64,000 bases of DNA from Echinometra lucunter (GCA_029962745.1 CM057151.1:7060192-7124191), one strand, 5' to 3'. Counted from the stretch's first letter, positions 10,173 to 50,420 are shown. Notes: generated from the sequence alone by a model not told the origin. Program-made: numbers and translations.

Positions 10173-13044
10173 TAGGATTTGTTTGATAGAATAGAGAACA
10201 CATAACTCTAGATTTCTGGAAGAAGTCCGGTTGTTGTTTAATATGCCATCAGAACATCATGTTGTGGAAAAAGGAAATCATAATAATAATAATGATAATA
10301 GTAATGATAAAACTAACTGCTTCAAAAGAACCCATAATTTTTGTGCCGGTCTCAATCTACTTTCTACAGCTCGGTATATGCGGACGAACGGGAAGTGGAA
10401 AGTCGTCTCTAACTCTGGCCTTGTTTAGAATCATCGATACGTATAAAGGTAAAAAAAATGAACATCGCAATCTATTTAATATATATACACCATATATTGA
10501 ATTGCAGGTTTCATCTGTATACTTCTTACTGAATTATAAATTGAGTAAACAAAAAATTAAATTTTGAGCAATATTGCTCAGACTGGCTCAGGAACATATT
10601 ATGATCATACATCATGACTGTTCAAATACCATATTTTTTCGTCATGAATATAAAACCACAATACCAACCATTCTTTTCTTGGGAAAGACTAAAGGGTTAA
10701 TAAGGTCTGGCACTTCCTGGGTAAACACAGAATACCTTGTTATCACCAAGGAGTTAATTAACCGAAAATAACCTCTGTTTACCGTCTAGTCTGTTAAATA
10801 CTTTCTTTGTAAGATTTTATATTTCTATATCAAGGAGATTATTATTCACAGGATTTGCTTTATGATTAAGGCACCATAGCAACATGATGGATTAGTCATT
10901 ATTCCTGCTTATCTACAGGTCGCATCATCATTGACGGAATCGACATCGCCACCATTCCTCTCCTTACTCTTCGTCAACGTCTCTCCATCATTCCTCAAGA
11001 TGCCTTCCTCTTTACTGGGACCATCAGGTAAGAACACCCGGAGGCGTGTGTCATTTCCTGACTTGGTACATTATATCCCTTGTCAAAGAGACTCAAACTA
11101 CTTTGGGACATGTTCAGTAATCCTGTCTCAGTATGATGAAACACTGTTAAGATTACTTTTAATGACTTTGAGATTGGGATAATTAAAATAATTTTCAGTT
11201 TGTCATTGACGTGATATTATAAAGTCTAATGTGCAACAAGCACAGTGCACGTTGTACACCAGGCGTTATTTGCTTGAGGTAGAACTGCGCCAGTGACTTG
11301 TGCGTTTTCATACACGCCATGTGAGAGTGACATAGTAAAAAGCACTACTGCAAAAGGACTAGCGAGTTTTGAATTATTGGCGAATGCGGGTTAATTTTTA
11401 CTCAATGAATTGATTAGCTCAGGTAATTACGCAATCAAAATTACGTCTTGTACCGCATTCTTACATTTAAAAGCGTTGAATTATTCGGTGCCATTTTTGT
11501 TTTAGGTTAAATTTAGATCCCACCAATTCGAGACAGGACAAGGACTTATGGAACGCGTTAGAAATTGCACAACTGAAGGAGGTGGTCCAGCAGCTGGATG
11601 GTGGTCTAGGTACATCTTTTAATCTTATATCCACTGGGGAAGTTTGGAATAGGATGAAGGCGAGGTAACAGGGTTCCCTTTACCTTGCCCATATCACGAG
11701 TTTAAATAATGATAAAAAAATATATATTGAGCATTACATTTGTGGCAGTTAACCTTCTTGCACACAATAGAAGGTAGAGATGTTTTTAAACCCCGTATAT
11801 TTTCAATTTTGGTGCCCTTGTTTTTAGGAATTTAACTAAATCTAACTGAACATACTGAATATATCATGGTAGATGAAACAGAATCGCGATTATTCTGAAC
11901 GCGTCACTTTATGTGGGCACATGAGGAACCAGTTTTACCTCATTGATGATAAGAATTCATTTTTTTTCAATTTAGACTTGTAAATGGCACTTGTTATACA
12001 CACTGGTATGTAAAATTCACCCATTTTGTGCGAACACACCATAATTTCACCAACTCGAATAAATAATTTTGTGCTTACGACTACATGACTTTGCCATCAT
12101 ACTTGCTAAACCTCGCAGAATATGAAGTAACAGAAGGTGGAGACAATTTCAGCGCTGGTCAGCGTCAACTGTTCTGTCTTGCTCGAGCCTTTTTGAGGAA
12201 CTCGACGATCGTCATCATGGACGAGGCTACGGCATCCATCGACCAGGAAACGGTAGACGAACTCGATGTCATTGATTACGGTGATAGAATCAAATTATAG
12301 ATTCTATCAAAACAGAGATTCGTTCAGTGATTTATGACTGCAGATAATGATAGAAAAATACTTAATGCCATAAATATAAAGGAGCGCTAAATAATCATGT
12401 CTTCATTTACATTTCCTGAAGATTTACGTCCTAAATTTTATTAGCTCCTGTTTTATTTACCCTCTTCCTTATTTGGAAATATCATATTGTTTACGCCAAC
12501 CACGGATGATGAGAAAGACGGGAGTAATAGAAGTAAAAAAATTCTATACAGCCATATTTTTCATATGTATTCTTTTGATAGGATCGGATCATCCAAGATG
12601 TTGTTTCAGATGTCTTCGAAGATAGGACAGTGCTGACAATAGCCGTAAGTATAATCTCGTATCTGCTTTAATCTTATTTTGTGCATGTGACAGACAAGAT
12701 TACGCTTGGTCGAATACTGCCCCACCAGTAGAAAAATGTTGCATTACAAGGTATTCATAATGATGTAAATTCAGCAATGTATTCTGCGGCTATTCTTGTT
12801 GTTTTGTAGCTGTTGTTACTGTTGTTGATGCTGTTATTCGGAGTGAAAAGGTGCATCTTCATATCTTGACCAACATTTCATCATCTTATCCTGTTACCCC
12901 TAACAGCATCGTGTAGGGACTATCTTGGAGTCAGACACAATCCTAACTCTGAGTGATGGGAACGTCATCGAATTTGATTCACCTTCCAAGCTACTTGAAC
13001 GAGATGACAGCACTTTTGCATCTCTTGTGAGGGCAGGGAAGTGA
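837..13044 (+). CDS. Gene A: 3' part of SUR-like ABCC transporter (end of TMD2 plus NBD2), 5' end outside window
   Basis: Eight exons join in one frame: 837-948, 1293-1420, 10370-10448, 10919-11027, 11506-11609, 12119-12252, 12582-12644 and 12907-13044 (TGA). All have AG acceptors and GT donors. They give 288 residues. The first exon carries [18 protein letters not shown], the end of TMD2 typical of SUR-type ABCC proteins. Walker A is GRTGSGKSS in the third exon. The Q-loop PQDAF is in the fourth. The signature FSAGQRQ and Walker [11 protein letters not shown], with the catalytic Glu, are in the sixth, and the H-loop AHR spans the last junction. The C-terminus ends FASLVRAGK, like SUR1 and SUR2B. 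Exon sizes and phases are the same as those of gene B. The second intron is 8.9 kb and full of repeats. By family, the product should be a membrane ABCC/SUR protein that binds and hydrolyses ATP at NBD2. Whether it transports substrate or regulates a channel cannot be told from this part. Upstream exons were looked for in 1-836 and not seen. Confidence 0.9.
1560..2000 (-). repeat. Dispersed repeat, minus orientation
   Basis: The reverse complement of about 1740-1990 matches 6870-7050: GGAGCTTTATTT, CATAAATCA, AATTAATGAAA and ACATCATTTT occur in the same order. The part near 1660 has GACGGACGGACGGACG. No coding sequence. Confidence 0.7.
2050..3230. repeat. 147-bp minisatellite of TGTGGT/ACCACA words
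   Basis: Unit starts with CCTGTGGTAATTCTCTGTGG fall at 2059, 2206, 2353, 2500, 2647 and 2785, so the period is 147 bp with one shorter unit. Copies degenerate to the right. Each unit holds many CTGTGGT and ACCACAG words in both orientations. Because 147 is divisible by three, long ORFs appear on both strands; they are repeat artefacts. It lies in the long intron of gene A. Confidence 0.93.
3940..4435 (+). promoter_or_regulatory. CpG-rich promoter-like island in gene A intron
   Basis: Against an AT-rich background this segment has many CpGs, including GAGCTCTCGCGATCGC and CGTCGGCGTAGC. It begins with GATTGGTC, a CCAAT-box word in reverse. At 4084 ATG|gtaaga is donor-like, so a nested transcript may start here. 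No protein start is supported. Confidence 0.35.
4000..5670 (+). ncRNA. Possible nested spliced transcript (unconfirmed)
   Basis: Three blocks look spliced: one ending at 4084 (donor ATG|gtaaga), one at 5056-5151 (acceptor tttttccag, donor CT|gtgagt) and one from 5460 (acceptor aaatcag). AATAAA occurs near 5648. Joining blocks two and three gives a 33-codon frame from an internal [18 protein letters not shown]..., with no recognised family. A non-coding RNA is as likely as a small protein. The same intron also carries minisatellites. Confidence 0.25.
4437..4552. repeat. Two adjacent perfect hairpins
   Basis: The 23-bp arms 4437-4459 and 4501-4523 (GAAATTCCAGCAAATGGCAG plus TGG, and its exact reverse complement) enclose a 41-bp loop. 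The right arm overlaps a second hairpin: TTTCACTCGACTACA (4520-4534), loop GTC, and its exact reverse complement (4538-4552). The loop of the first hairpin holds another inverted word, TGTAGT/ACTACA (4468-4483). Confidence 0.9.
6302..6337. repeat. (TTA)n microsatellite
   Basis: About twelve TTA units in the long intron of gene A. Confidence 0.9.
6450..7140 (+). repeat. Dispersed repeat, plus orientation, longest copy
   Basis: The left half (6470-6730, with GCGCGATATGTCTGC and ATCATAAATCTATGAAT) matches the reverse complement of 9720-10010. The right half (6830-7100) matches the reverse complement of 1740-1990. It ends near long G and C runs at 7110-7150. This copy links the two partial copies into one family. 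Confidence 0.72.
7717..7853. repeat. Foldback element with about 47-bp inverted arms
   Basis: The left arm starts ACCTGGGGGGTGTAACATAA; the right arm ends TTATGTTACACCCCCCCAGGT. The arms continue inward through CAATCAATCTTAC. The centre has the palindromic TTACGATTGATATCAATCGTAA. No coding part. Confidence 0.82.
9040..9660. repeat. 27-bp minisatellite of TGTGGTAA words
   Basis: The core unit, TGTGTGGTAACTGGCGTG plus TGGTAATTC, is 27 bp and runs from about 9070 to 9520. A variant block of TCCTGTGGTAATCGTGTGG repeats follows to 9660. The motif is shared with the 147-bp array 6 kb away and with a short piece at 3540-3600. ORFs here are artefacts of the period. Confidence 0.92.
9720..10012 (-). 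repeat. Dispersed repeat, minus orientation, partial copy
   Basis: The reverse complement shares ACGTTTCGCGCGATATGTCT, the TGCACGTC..GAAAT region and CATAATTT..ATAAATCTATGA blocks with 6470-6730. It ends at a G run at 9980-9990. Confidence 0.7.
10080..10170. repeat. (AAT)n microsatellite
   Basis: About 30 AAT units lie 200 bp before the Walker A exon of gene A. ORFs of poly-Ile and poly-Tyr here are artefacts. Confidence 0.95.
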
Positions 13045-13095
13045 AAATACAAAGCCAGTTGAATGAATGAAGGTCGAAATGACGGGCGCAATTGA

Positions 13096-13176
<81 letters not shown>

Positions 13177-13435
13177 CAGGGGTGGACCTACGGGGGCAGG
13201 AGAGTACCCCTATCACTTTCAATTGGTAAAAAAAGGGGGAGATAGAGAAGAAGAAGAAGAAAAAGAAAAAAGAAATAAGAGTACGGGGGAAGGGAGGTCA
13301 GGGTCATACAACTATATAATTGCCCTATTTGTTCATTTAAAACGTAAATAGATTCACTTATGCCATTCACGTTGCCATTAAACTCGTTTTCTTGCCCCTT
13401 TCAAAATACTATGGTGCCGCCCCTGACTACTAATG

Positions 13436-13503
<68 letters not shown>
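13096..13503. repeat. (TAC)n microsatellite, split by a MITE
   Basis: Twenty-seven TAC units (13096-13176) start about 50 bp after the stop codon of gene A, and a second array runs 13426-13503. They are interrupted by the hAT-like MITE at 13177-13425. The arrays may lie in the 3' UTR of gene A. Confidence 0.92.
13177..13425. mobile_element. hAT-like MITE inserted in a (TAC)n array
   Basis: The ends are CAGGGGTGGACCTAC and GGTGCCGCCCCTG. The A/G-rich interior and a block containing ATTTAAAACGT are shared with the MITE at 44176-44413. The flanks are ACTACTAC and ACTACTAA; these fit an 8-bp duplication but are not informative inside a TAC repeat. Confidence 0.8.
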
Positions 13504-16500
13504 GTTACCTGAGTGAAGATTTGTAAATGCAGATTTGTGTCTTTTTAAAGTGTCATGAGCGCAACACATGCTCTATATTTTACATCCTCATGAAGTGTAA
13601 AATAGTGATAGCTTCCGAGGCTCAAACACACCAGCAATCTCAACCCACGAGTTGGAAGTTTATTTTGATCTTCAAAAATGTATTAACTTCACATTATTAA
13701 CCCAACTGTAAATAATCAACCTGGCATATCGAGATTTGAGATTCTTTCTTTAAAAAATGAAAGTTTGATCAGCAGCTAGCATTTATACATGCCCATTACT
13801 TTGGTTTGCGAATACATGATGTACAAGTATATGTCTGTTTAAAATTTGATCAAGACTGATTGGTACACTGTAATAAAATGTTGGAATTCATTGTATTTCG
13901 GTGGCCAGAAGACAGACTGATTGTCGGGAAAGCGTTGGACAACTACAAATATTGGGTCAAGTCCGATGTATTGTGCCATATTAGTGTTTCATCGAGTCAG
14001 ATTTTCATGTTACTTCGTAAATCATAGCCCATTACAGAAGAGAGGCTCTGCCCAAATTACAAGAATAACATGCTGTCATTGTCGATATGTACTATCCGTT
14101 ACACGCACTTAGCATGACCATGAAGAATGCCTTGGATTTGTGAAAGTGAAGAATGTTTCTATCTGAAATGCAGTTGTGATCTTATTACTTTTTCATTCAT
14201 TATCACAAATTGTACATATATTACAACTCCGGTACTGAAGCATAGATTCAGAACGCTCTGAAACGAACAAAAAGCACACTCCTAGTACTACTCAGTTCTT
14301 GCAATTTATTCACGAATTACCATTCCTGCTGGCTGCGAACAATTTGTTTATCCCCATTTAACGTTATATTTATTTGATATTTCTCCAGTCATTTTCATTT
14401 GTAGCATATTGTATTCTACTCTTGTTTCTTCACTGTTTGTAAAATATTTAACTACATATAAGTTCATTTGATGTCAGTCTTTATATATAAACAGCTCATC
14501 ATTTAGTTCCTGATGATGAAGGGCTGACTAGAACTGAAACATCGGGAAAATTCGATGTGATTGGCCTCAAAATTTTCCCATTCATCAAAATTATTACAAT
14601 TATCTTGATCGTCCTGCTTTATATACACATGAGCGCAATTTCCACAATGGAGTGACATTTCTTACTTGAAATAATCATTTATTCAGCATTTAAACCTTGC
14701 ATGCATAAAATTCGGCACTGTGGTGGTTAAATGGCAAGACATCTTTTAAGAGAAAGGATTTCAAGAGTGCTTGAACCACATGACCTATTTGATGCTAATT
14801 CATATGCATAAAGCACTAGAAAAACTGATTACACAACGTTTGTGCGAAATCATTAAGTGTAGTTTTTCTTTCATCCGAGGGTAGCCAGTTAGGATGCGGG
14901 GGGGGGGGGGGGGGGCGGGGGGACATTCTGTCTCAACCTGACGGAAATTGGAGTATGTGATCCCTCTCACCACAGCATTCGGTACTACTACAGTATTGGA
15001 TGTTCCGCATTGCATTTTTAGAACTTCTGATACCTGAAAGACCTGAAAGGTGATGACCCGATCATCTTATCTACGGTGTATATTTTCATCCCTATAAAGT
15101 TGTACTGCAGAATTCCGCAAATGCTTAAATGCTGAAGAAAATGTGCATGAGATCAGGACGACAGATCATAGATATGATTGTTTATCCTTTACCGACAGTG
15201 AGAGACCAGTCATCTCAAAAGAATCGGCCATACTTTTATGGAAGACCTTCCCTTTTAGCCAGAATATTGCTTGGTCCGTGGGAACTCCCCCCCCCCGGCC
15301 ATTCCGACCCTGAAGATGATGATCGATAATAAGAAACTCAACCATGGTACTGATCAGACGTCTTTTTCTAGTATCACATATTTACATCATCAGTGGTTGT
15401 GCGATTTAAGAGTTTTTGTCCGGAATAAGTTATTAACAGCATTGCCCGAGCATTTACTACCCCCCCCCCCTCCCCGAGAAATGCTCCGGACGGTCAGTGA
15501 CTGTTAGACTCTAGTAATCTCTTGATAAATGTCTGGGTTATATTATTACTCTCCTTCAATATTCATCATTCCTTTCTCTTTTCACTCTACTTATCAATAT
15601 TCACCGATTGAATGATAATGTTGTGAATGTGATTTTGAATAATTCGAGTTGATATTTTATATGTTTGTTGTATGTGCTTCATTTTATATTTCAAACGTAT
15701 AATGTAAAATGCAGACCGGAATAAAATGTTGTCGGTGCTATCAAATCCATAACCTGTATTTAATTTGTCCTGTGTAATCTTTGGTTCTCGCCTTTTTTAT
15801 AGTGAATTGCTCGATGACAAAATACACCTAGCACAGTATAATCAAAATTATCCATATGCAATTTTTCATGAATCTATGTAACAGTAACAGCCAATATAAA
15901 GTTTTAAAGGCATTAGTATCTGTACCAACTCTGTAACTTCATTTAAAAAAATGATACACATAAAGAAATTTAAGTGCACTGAACAGCAATTTTGAACATT
16001 TTGTCAGCATTACGTATTGCGATTCAAGATTGAAACATTAAAAGATCATTTCGTGACGTTTCACACGTCTACTTGCAAACATGTAGTTCAGCGTGGGCAT
16101 GAGCCACAATACATGAGCGACATATTTCTCCAGAGAAAAAGCAAATGGATTTTCAGTATCAACAGTTACAAAACTAACTACGTAACAAGCAAGTTATACT
16201 AAAAATTTCTTTTTTATTTTAGGTATGCATATTAATAATAATAATAATAATAATATACAGTTCTTGTATAGCGCATATCACATTATGATATAACGTCTCT
16301 AGCGCTTCCAAAGGACTTGGATATTATTACCCCAGCTTTAGCTAAAAGCATGGGTGATATTAGTTGCTTATAAAGTTGATATCATCTAAAGATTTTGAAA
16401 TAGATTAAATGCTTTTAATATTAGACAAAAAAAAAAACAACCTCAATACTTCAAAGCATCATCGACGTATATAAGGAAAATATACATTTTGACAATCGCA

Positions 16501-16902
16501 CTGGAATACATGTCATATTCTCAAAATACATAACTCATTTTTATTCCTAACAATGCACAAAAATGTTACCCCAAATTGCACATCTTTGCAATGAATTTCT
16601 TAAGAAGTATTCTAATAGCTATGCTATCACAAATTTGTATCCATCACTAAAAGTCATAGAGATCGATTAATGACATTCTTGAATGGATACTAAGGCCATC
16701 AGGAAGATGAAGAGAAGTTAAGAGAGAAAGGTCATTAAAACATATAAAGAAATAAAAAGGTTATCTTGATTGTACTTAAAAAGAAAGGTAGTATTCATTG
16801 CTTCCCTCAAATGCCTATTCCTTTTCCTAATTGACATCATTCCATAGAAAAAAATATGATTGATAATCCTCCCATATTCTTTCATCAGTGAGACTATTTC
16901 CT
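13504..16902. other. Intergenic region after gene A, no gene recognised
   Basis: AT-rich sequence with G/C homopolymers at 14899-14917, 15288 and 15459. AATAAA words at 13871 and 15720 could serve gene A as polyadenylation signals, but neither is near the stop codon. An AATAAT run and a dispersed-repeat-like segment occur at 16236-16340. No conserved exon was found. Confidence 0.45.
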
Positions 16903-18168
16903 CTGAGGCGGCGCTACCAGGGGGGGGGGGGGGCGGGGGGGCAGGGGGGGCACAGTGCCCCCACTTTTCGAAGCACCTAAAAGTGCCCCTTTTTACCCCA
17001 CAAAAATGCCCCCTTTCAAACCTGGTCAGTGTCCCTCTTTTATCTTAGAAGGGCCCATTTTCTTTGTTGATAAGTGCCCTTTCGCCTTCTAATAAGTGCC
17101 CATTTTCGTTTCAGATAAGTTACCCTTCTTAAAATCTATAGATATACACTCTTTTATGCATTTAGCTTTTAAATAGCGCTCTTTTCCCTTCTGAGAAGTG
17201 CGCCTTTTACAATTCAAATGAATGTCCCTTTTAAAATGTGATTATTACCCCCTTTGAATACCTCTTTTCGTTTTTCACAGTGCAATTTCTCTTCTGCAGA
17301 GTGCCCCTTTTCACCTCTGATAAGTGTTCCATTTGAAATCTGATACTTGCCCTCATTTACTTCTGATAAGTGCCCCTTTTCCTTTCTAGTATGTCCAATT
17401 TCTGCATCTGTTAATGTAAGATAAGGGCATTTAGCACCCTTTTTGTTCTCTGGTAATGTCCCTTTTCCATTCGGGCAAGTGCCTCCCACAACTTTAATCA
17501 GAAGGAACGGTGCCCCTAAATTGAGGGGTATTTTTTTTTTTACTTTTTCTTTCCAAAGCTCTCTCGCTACGCTCGCTCGCACATACTTATGATATCTCAC
17601 GCAAGGCACTTCAAATGTGTTGTAACCATAAAGTCTTATCTGTTCTCCTAAGTTCCTGATGGTACTGTGCTTAAAACTCCATTCAATTTGAATATTTTCT
17701 CTAATAAAAATGATCGGTAGATATGAGACCTCACAAATGCATTGAAAACATTATAGCTTGGTCACTGTGAGGAAAACTATATACAGAGTAAATGGAAGAA
17801 ATTTACAATGATAATTATGGAACGCCCATAAAATGAATTTCCGGTAGCTTTTATCATTATAGGCCACTTGAAATATACTGCAAATACCATGCCCTTCAGC
17901 AAAAATATTTAGCATTTTTTGCTCGTTCGCTTCGCTCGCCCACAATTGAGTAAGACAGCGAAGTATGCAATAATATTGCAAAGTAGTTATTATCGTGTAA
18001 AGATAAAAACAGTATGTCAAAATGCACCTTAAAAGTGTGTTAAACTTAAATGGAATGCGAGGGTATATTTTCCTTCTTGTGTTCAGCATTTGTAAGTGCC
18101 CCTTTTTCCCCTCATAGTGCCCTTTTTTGCTGGTGCCCCCCACTTTGAAAGACGCTCCGCCGCCCCTG
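16903..18168. mobile_element. hAT-like element, 1.27 kb, with 8-bp target duplication and internal minisatellite
   Basis: The ends are CTGAGGCGGCGCTACC and CGCTCCGCCGCCCCTG, inverted and related to the CAGGGGCGGCGC family. TATTTCCT flanks both sides (16895-16902 and 18169-18176). The interior has a G run, then a degenerate tandem repeat of about 30 bp containing AGTGCCCCTTTT and CTGATAAGTGCCC (about 16957-17500), which recurs near the right end. No transposase was recognised. It lies in the 3' flank between the two ABCC genes. Confidence 0.87.
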
Positions 18169-18545
18169 TATTTCCTTTCATAACTGAACATAACTATTAC
18201 CTAATACCATGCAACACACAGCAAAAGGTCGGAAGGGTATTAGCAAAAGTGTAATGATATATTTTTACACATCGTTTTATAATGAACTATTACACATCTT
18301 TTTATAATAAAAGTCACTGCTCTCATAGAGAATTCTACTCGTCTAATGTGGCACTTCATCATTTGCCGGGCTTATAGTATAACGAGGAAAACATAACAGG
18401 GTAAACTAGGCAGAGGAACTAATACGAGATTTAACCTGCTGCAAACTTGGCAGAGTATCGGCAAACAGGCGAAAGAGTGTCGAAAGCCATTTGGGCCTTC
18501 TCTTTTTGCAGATTTCAGTCCAATATCAAAATAAGGTCGATCCAA

Positions 18546-46874
<28,329 letters not shown>

Positions 46875-49392
46875 GTTGATGAACAATACGCTTTAACTGA
46901 ATACAATGATAAGACACTCAACATGGTCACGACAGTAATGTTCAGTCTCAAAGAATCGCCGATGTTCAGGGAACACCCACCCCCTTTTTAAAATTCTTGA
47001 ATATGAACTTATGTGACTTTAAAAGTCAGCCTTTCCAAGCATTTCCTGTCTGCCGTGATACACAGACTTACATTTTACAGTAGTGTATACAAGAAAGGTT
47101 TGATTATGTGGATTTCAAAGAAACATGCATGGCAACGTACCAGAAGTTAATCGTGATACATTGAAAGTTTAAACGACTGAAATCATTACAAAAAAATTCA
47201 TGATCAGATTATCGTCTTGTTTTGCTGTTATAATCTTTTACTTTATATAGAAAACATTATCTTATCAATTCATTCTATCAATATCTACCCTTGACGAGTG
47301 CACAGTCTGTCGAAGCTGCTGATAACCTACGATTATTTCCCAAGAACCACTCTTGCAAAGAACTCCTTAGGATTTAATGTTGGAGATCCAACTGTCATAC
47401 GAAATGAGGTGCAACATCTAACAACTGTTCCATATGAAAACAATCAATCATGATAACCGTGGAGACGCTACTGTAGTGTAAAGGTTCATATGCAAACGAC
47501 AGAAATATATCGCTTATTATAGGAGATAGATTTTAGATTGGAAGTCAAAGGACAGACATAAACATACTATGATACCGCTACAGCGGTTATTAGTGAACTC
47601 AGCAAATTTTGGGTGGGATATAGGTCGTACCATTTTATGTCAACATGAAAACCTGGTGTCCGTAACGGACCTTAATTGAAAGGCCAGCCAGCACGCACCT
47701 TCCCCTCGACTTTACCCCCGCTCTTCAGAATTGTGAACTCTAACTGAACCAAAAGAAAACATTTATTTCCCTTAGATCGACCAAAGAACAACTGGATACT
47801 TACTGATTTGTTTACAATTATTTCATCATCTTTTCGTCACATGACTCATACATGACTGCACCCATGGGCATGAGGAGCAGGGGGGGGGGGGGAGGGAGAT
47901 GTGGGAGGAGATGAGGGAAAGAAGGGGTGGACTTAGCGGAGAGGAGGAAGGAAGGGGGTTGAGAGAAGGAGGAGGAGCAGGAGGAGCTTATTTCCAATAG
48001 GTCTTAGTCTTCAGTTCGTGGTTTGATAATTAACATGACCCCTTCCCCCCTTTCACTCACGGGATTTTCTCCCAGTAAAATGAAATATTGAATAGATATT
48101 TTCAATCCATGCATAAATTTGTACTCTTTAAAAAATTCTTTGTTGACATATCATCATCAAACTTCTAGTCAGCGTATAATTCTCTCCTTTCATTTTCTTT
48201 CACCGGTGGATTTATGCCGGAAAAACACCCAAATCCATCCAATGTAGGCCTACGCCATCGATTTGACGTTACATTGTACAGTGATGTCGCCACCTTTGCC
48301 TTGTACGAATCAATAACCAGAATAGCCAGCTTAGGGGGCACTACCCGCTTGTGCCCCCTTTAGGAACCAAACCAACAAACCTTTCATTCTTTAGGGGCGT
48401 ATTAGACAAAAAAACCATTGCCACTTGCATGAAACGATGTGATAATTTTTGGAGCTGCATGCCCCCTCTCTCCGACATTCAATGCCCGCCAGTGAACACA
48501 AACACTCAACAATATCCATGCAGCAAATAAATCATCCTCTTTATCACAATATTCCCGAGACTTTATTCTTATGACATAATCTAATATATGATTTTATATT
48601 ACACGACAACGGAGGCTTCCTTAAAGTTTGATAGATTTTGTTTGTTTGTTTGTTTTTGTTTTGTTTGCTTTTGCTTGATAGGAAATGAACGAATTGATGT
48701 AAATTCAATGTTGATGTAACTTTGGAAAAAAAAACCTTTTTAAAGTATAATTCGTATCTTTGGGGACCTACAGTACAAGCGGTGCTTTTAAATCAGGTAG
48801 CACAACATATGTTTATCATAAATTCCTTATCAGTTATTTTGATTATTTCATGGAATTCTTGCAATAGGCATGTTTTTTTATTATCATTGTTTATATTTCG
48901 ATGATATTCCTCATTTCAAATGCAGTGAAATAAATGATTTATTGTGATTTGTTAAAGAAAAACAGGAGTGAAAATGAATTCAACTCAAATGACAAATAAA
49001 ATAGGCCATATTTGGCTATCACATGCCAAATTTAAAATGAAATGTTGTACCAATAAAACCATCCTTGGTTGTATTAGTCTCTTATTTAAATATTTAATTT
49101 TCCTCTCAGCCTTACGATTCGAAAACAGAAAAAAAAATCGCCAAGTTATCATCAGCCCACATAAAATCATTACAGCCAGCTGAAGATTTTCTAAAAGTCA
49201 AACTCATAGCTTTACCAAGAAGGACAAATCCATTTAATTCTGTCGTTTTATATACCACTGATACTGGGAAGAGTACTAGTATTCAATTCTTCCCAAGTTT
49301 GGTCAGGAGTTTTGTTCCTGGACCCCATTCATTACACCCCACTCTACCCCTAATGGAGGGGGGGGGGGGGGTAACATGTTTCCATTCTTCGA

Positions 49393-49908
49393 GAAACTGT
49401 CGCCTAGCGACAGACGTGTTGCCATTTTCTTTTTGTACATGTGTCTACGGGACGAGCGCGCGCTCGTACATGCGTACGTACGCACAGTATCGTCTGGCAA
49501 GTTATTTCGGAGAATTTGAACAAGTTTGCAAGTCATTTTCAGGAATCTTTTTGATTTATGATGGACAATATTACGAATGCCAAATACTCTGGTGATAAAT
49601 TATGTTTGAAGCATTATTCTTTGTGAAATCAAACTGGAAATAAGTGTCCGACGCACTCCGTATCTCCACCTTCCCTTCCTATCCGGCACTCACTGCCTTA
49701 TTGTCTGCCCTGTAAGTGACAAAGTTCATCGAATTTACAGCTAAAATTTGAAATAATCTACAAATGAAGGAAACTTTAGTCAACTGACAACATATTATTG
49801 CCAATGATCTAGCTGAAGAATAAAAAACAAAGTGGCTTCACACGCAGACATAGCCTAAAACCATATATACGAAAAATGGCAACACGTCTGTCGCTAGCCA
49901 GCAGTTTC
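49393..49908. repeat. Element with 36-bp inverted ends
   Basis: GAAACTGTCGCCTAGCGACA (left, from 49393) and TGTCGCTAGCCAGCAGTTTC (right, to 49908) are inverted, both followed inward by GACGTGTTGCCATTTT or its complement. A small palindrome lies within each arm. The interior has a G run and GAGCGCGCGCTC. No ORF recognised; it could be a MITE. Confidence 0.7.
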
Positions 49909-49961
49909 GATAACTTGTGAAAATTGGGGTATCATTGTCGATTCACTGAAAGAGGAGGGGC

Positions 49962-49964
<3 letters not shown>

Positions 49965-50001
<37 letters not shown>

Positions 50002-50002
50002 A

Positions 50003-50043
<41 letters not shown>
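49965..50043. repeat. (AG)n microsatellite
   Basis: AG dinucleotides with one short interruption near 49997-50007, followed by a G run at 50044-50053. Confidence 0.93.
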
Positions 50044-50056
<13 letters not shown>

Positions 50057-50121
50057 AGAGAGGGGATGGGGAGGGGAAGATGTCATATGAATATGGCATC
50101 CCGAAGTAAAGCAACATTTTA

Positions 50122-50420
50122 CTCTCTTTAAAAAAGAGTGAACGCATTCACTCTGTTAAGGGTGAATTTACGAAAAGAGTGAATTTAGAGTGAATTAAAA
50201 GTGAATAAGAGTAAAAATGGTGATATTCACTCTTTATTCACTCTTTAAGGGGTGACCTCAATGATCACTCAAAATTGTTGAGAGATCACGGAGGTCACCT
50301 CTAAAATTGTGAATATCACAATTTTTACTCTTAATTCACTTTTAATTCGCTCTCAATGCACTCTTTTCTTAAATTCACCCCTAGCAGAGTGAATGCGTTC
50401 AATCTTGTATTTAAAGAGAG
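50122..50420. mobile_element. TA-flanked foldback MITE
   Basis: This 299-bp element is palindromic over most of its length. The ends are CTCTCTTTAAA and TTTAAAGAGAG, flanked by TA. Inside, GAGTGAATGCGTT-like and GGTGACCTC/GAGGTCACC blocks pair across the centre. No coding potential. Confidence 0.85.

Larger units (their letters stand above)
47000..50120. other. 5' flank of gene B without recognised gene
   Basis: Sequence upstream of the gene B start codon. It contains G-rich and AG-rich stretches (47870-47990), a (TTTG)n run near 48640, an inverted-end element at 49393-49908 and an (AG)n tract. I see no TATA box I would stand behind and no conserved coding exon. Confidence 0.5.

Noticed and set aside
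10004..10203. Poly-Ile and poly-Tyr ORFs
   Set aside because: They are translations of the (AAT)n array.
13067..13569. Poly-Thr, poly-Ser and poly-Tyr ORFs
   Set aside because: They are translations of the (TAC)n array.
14508..14560. Hammerhead ribozyme core (CTGATGA ... GAAAC)
   Set aside because: The core words are present, but I could not build stems II and III around them.
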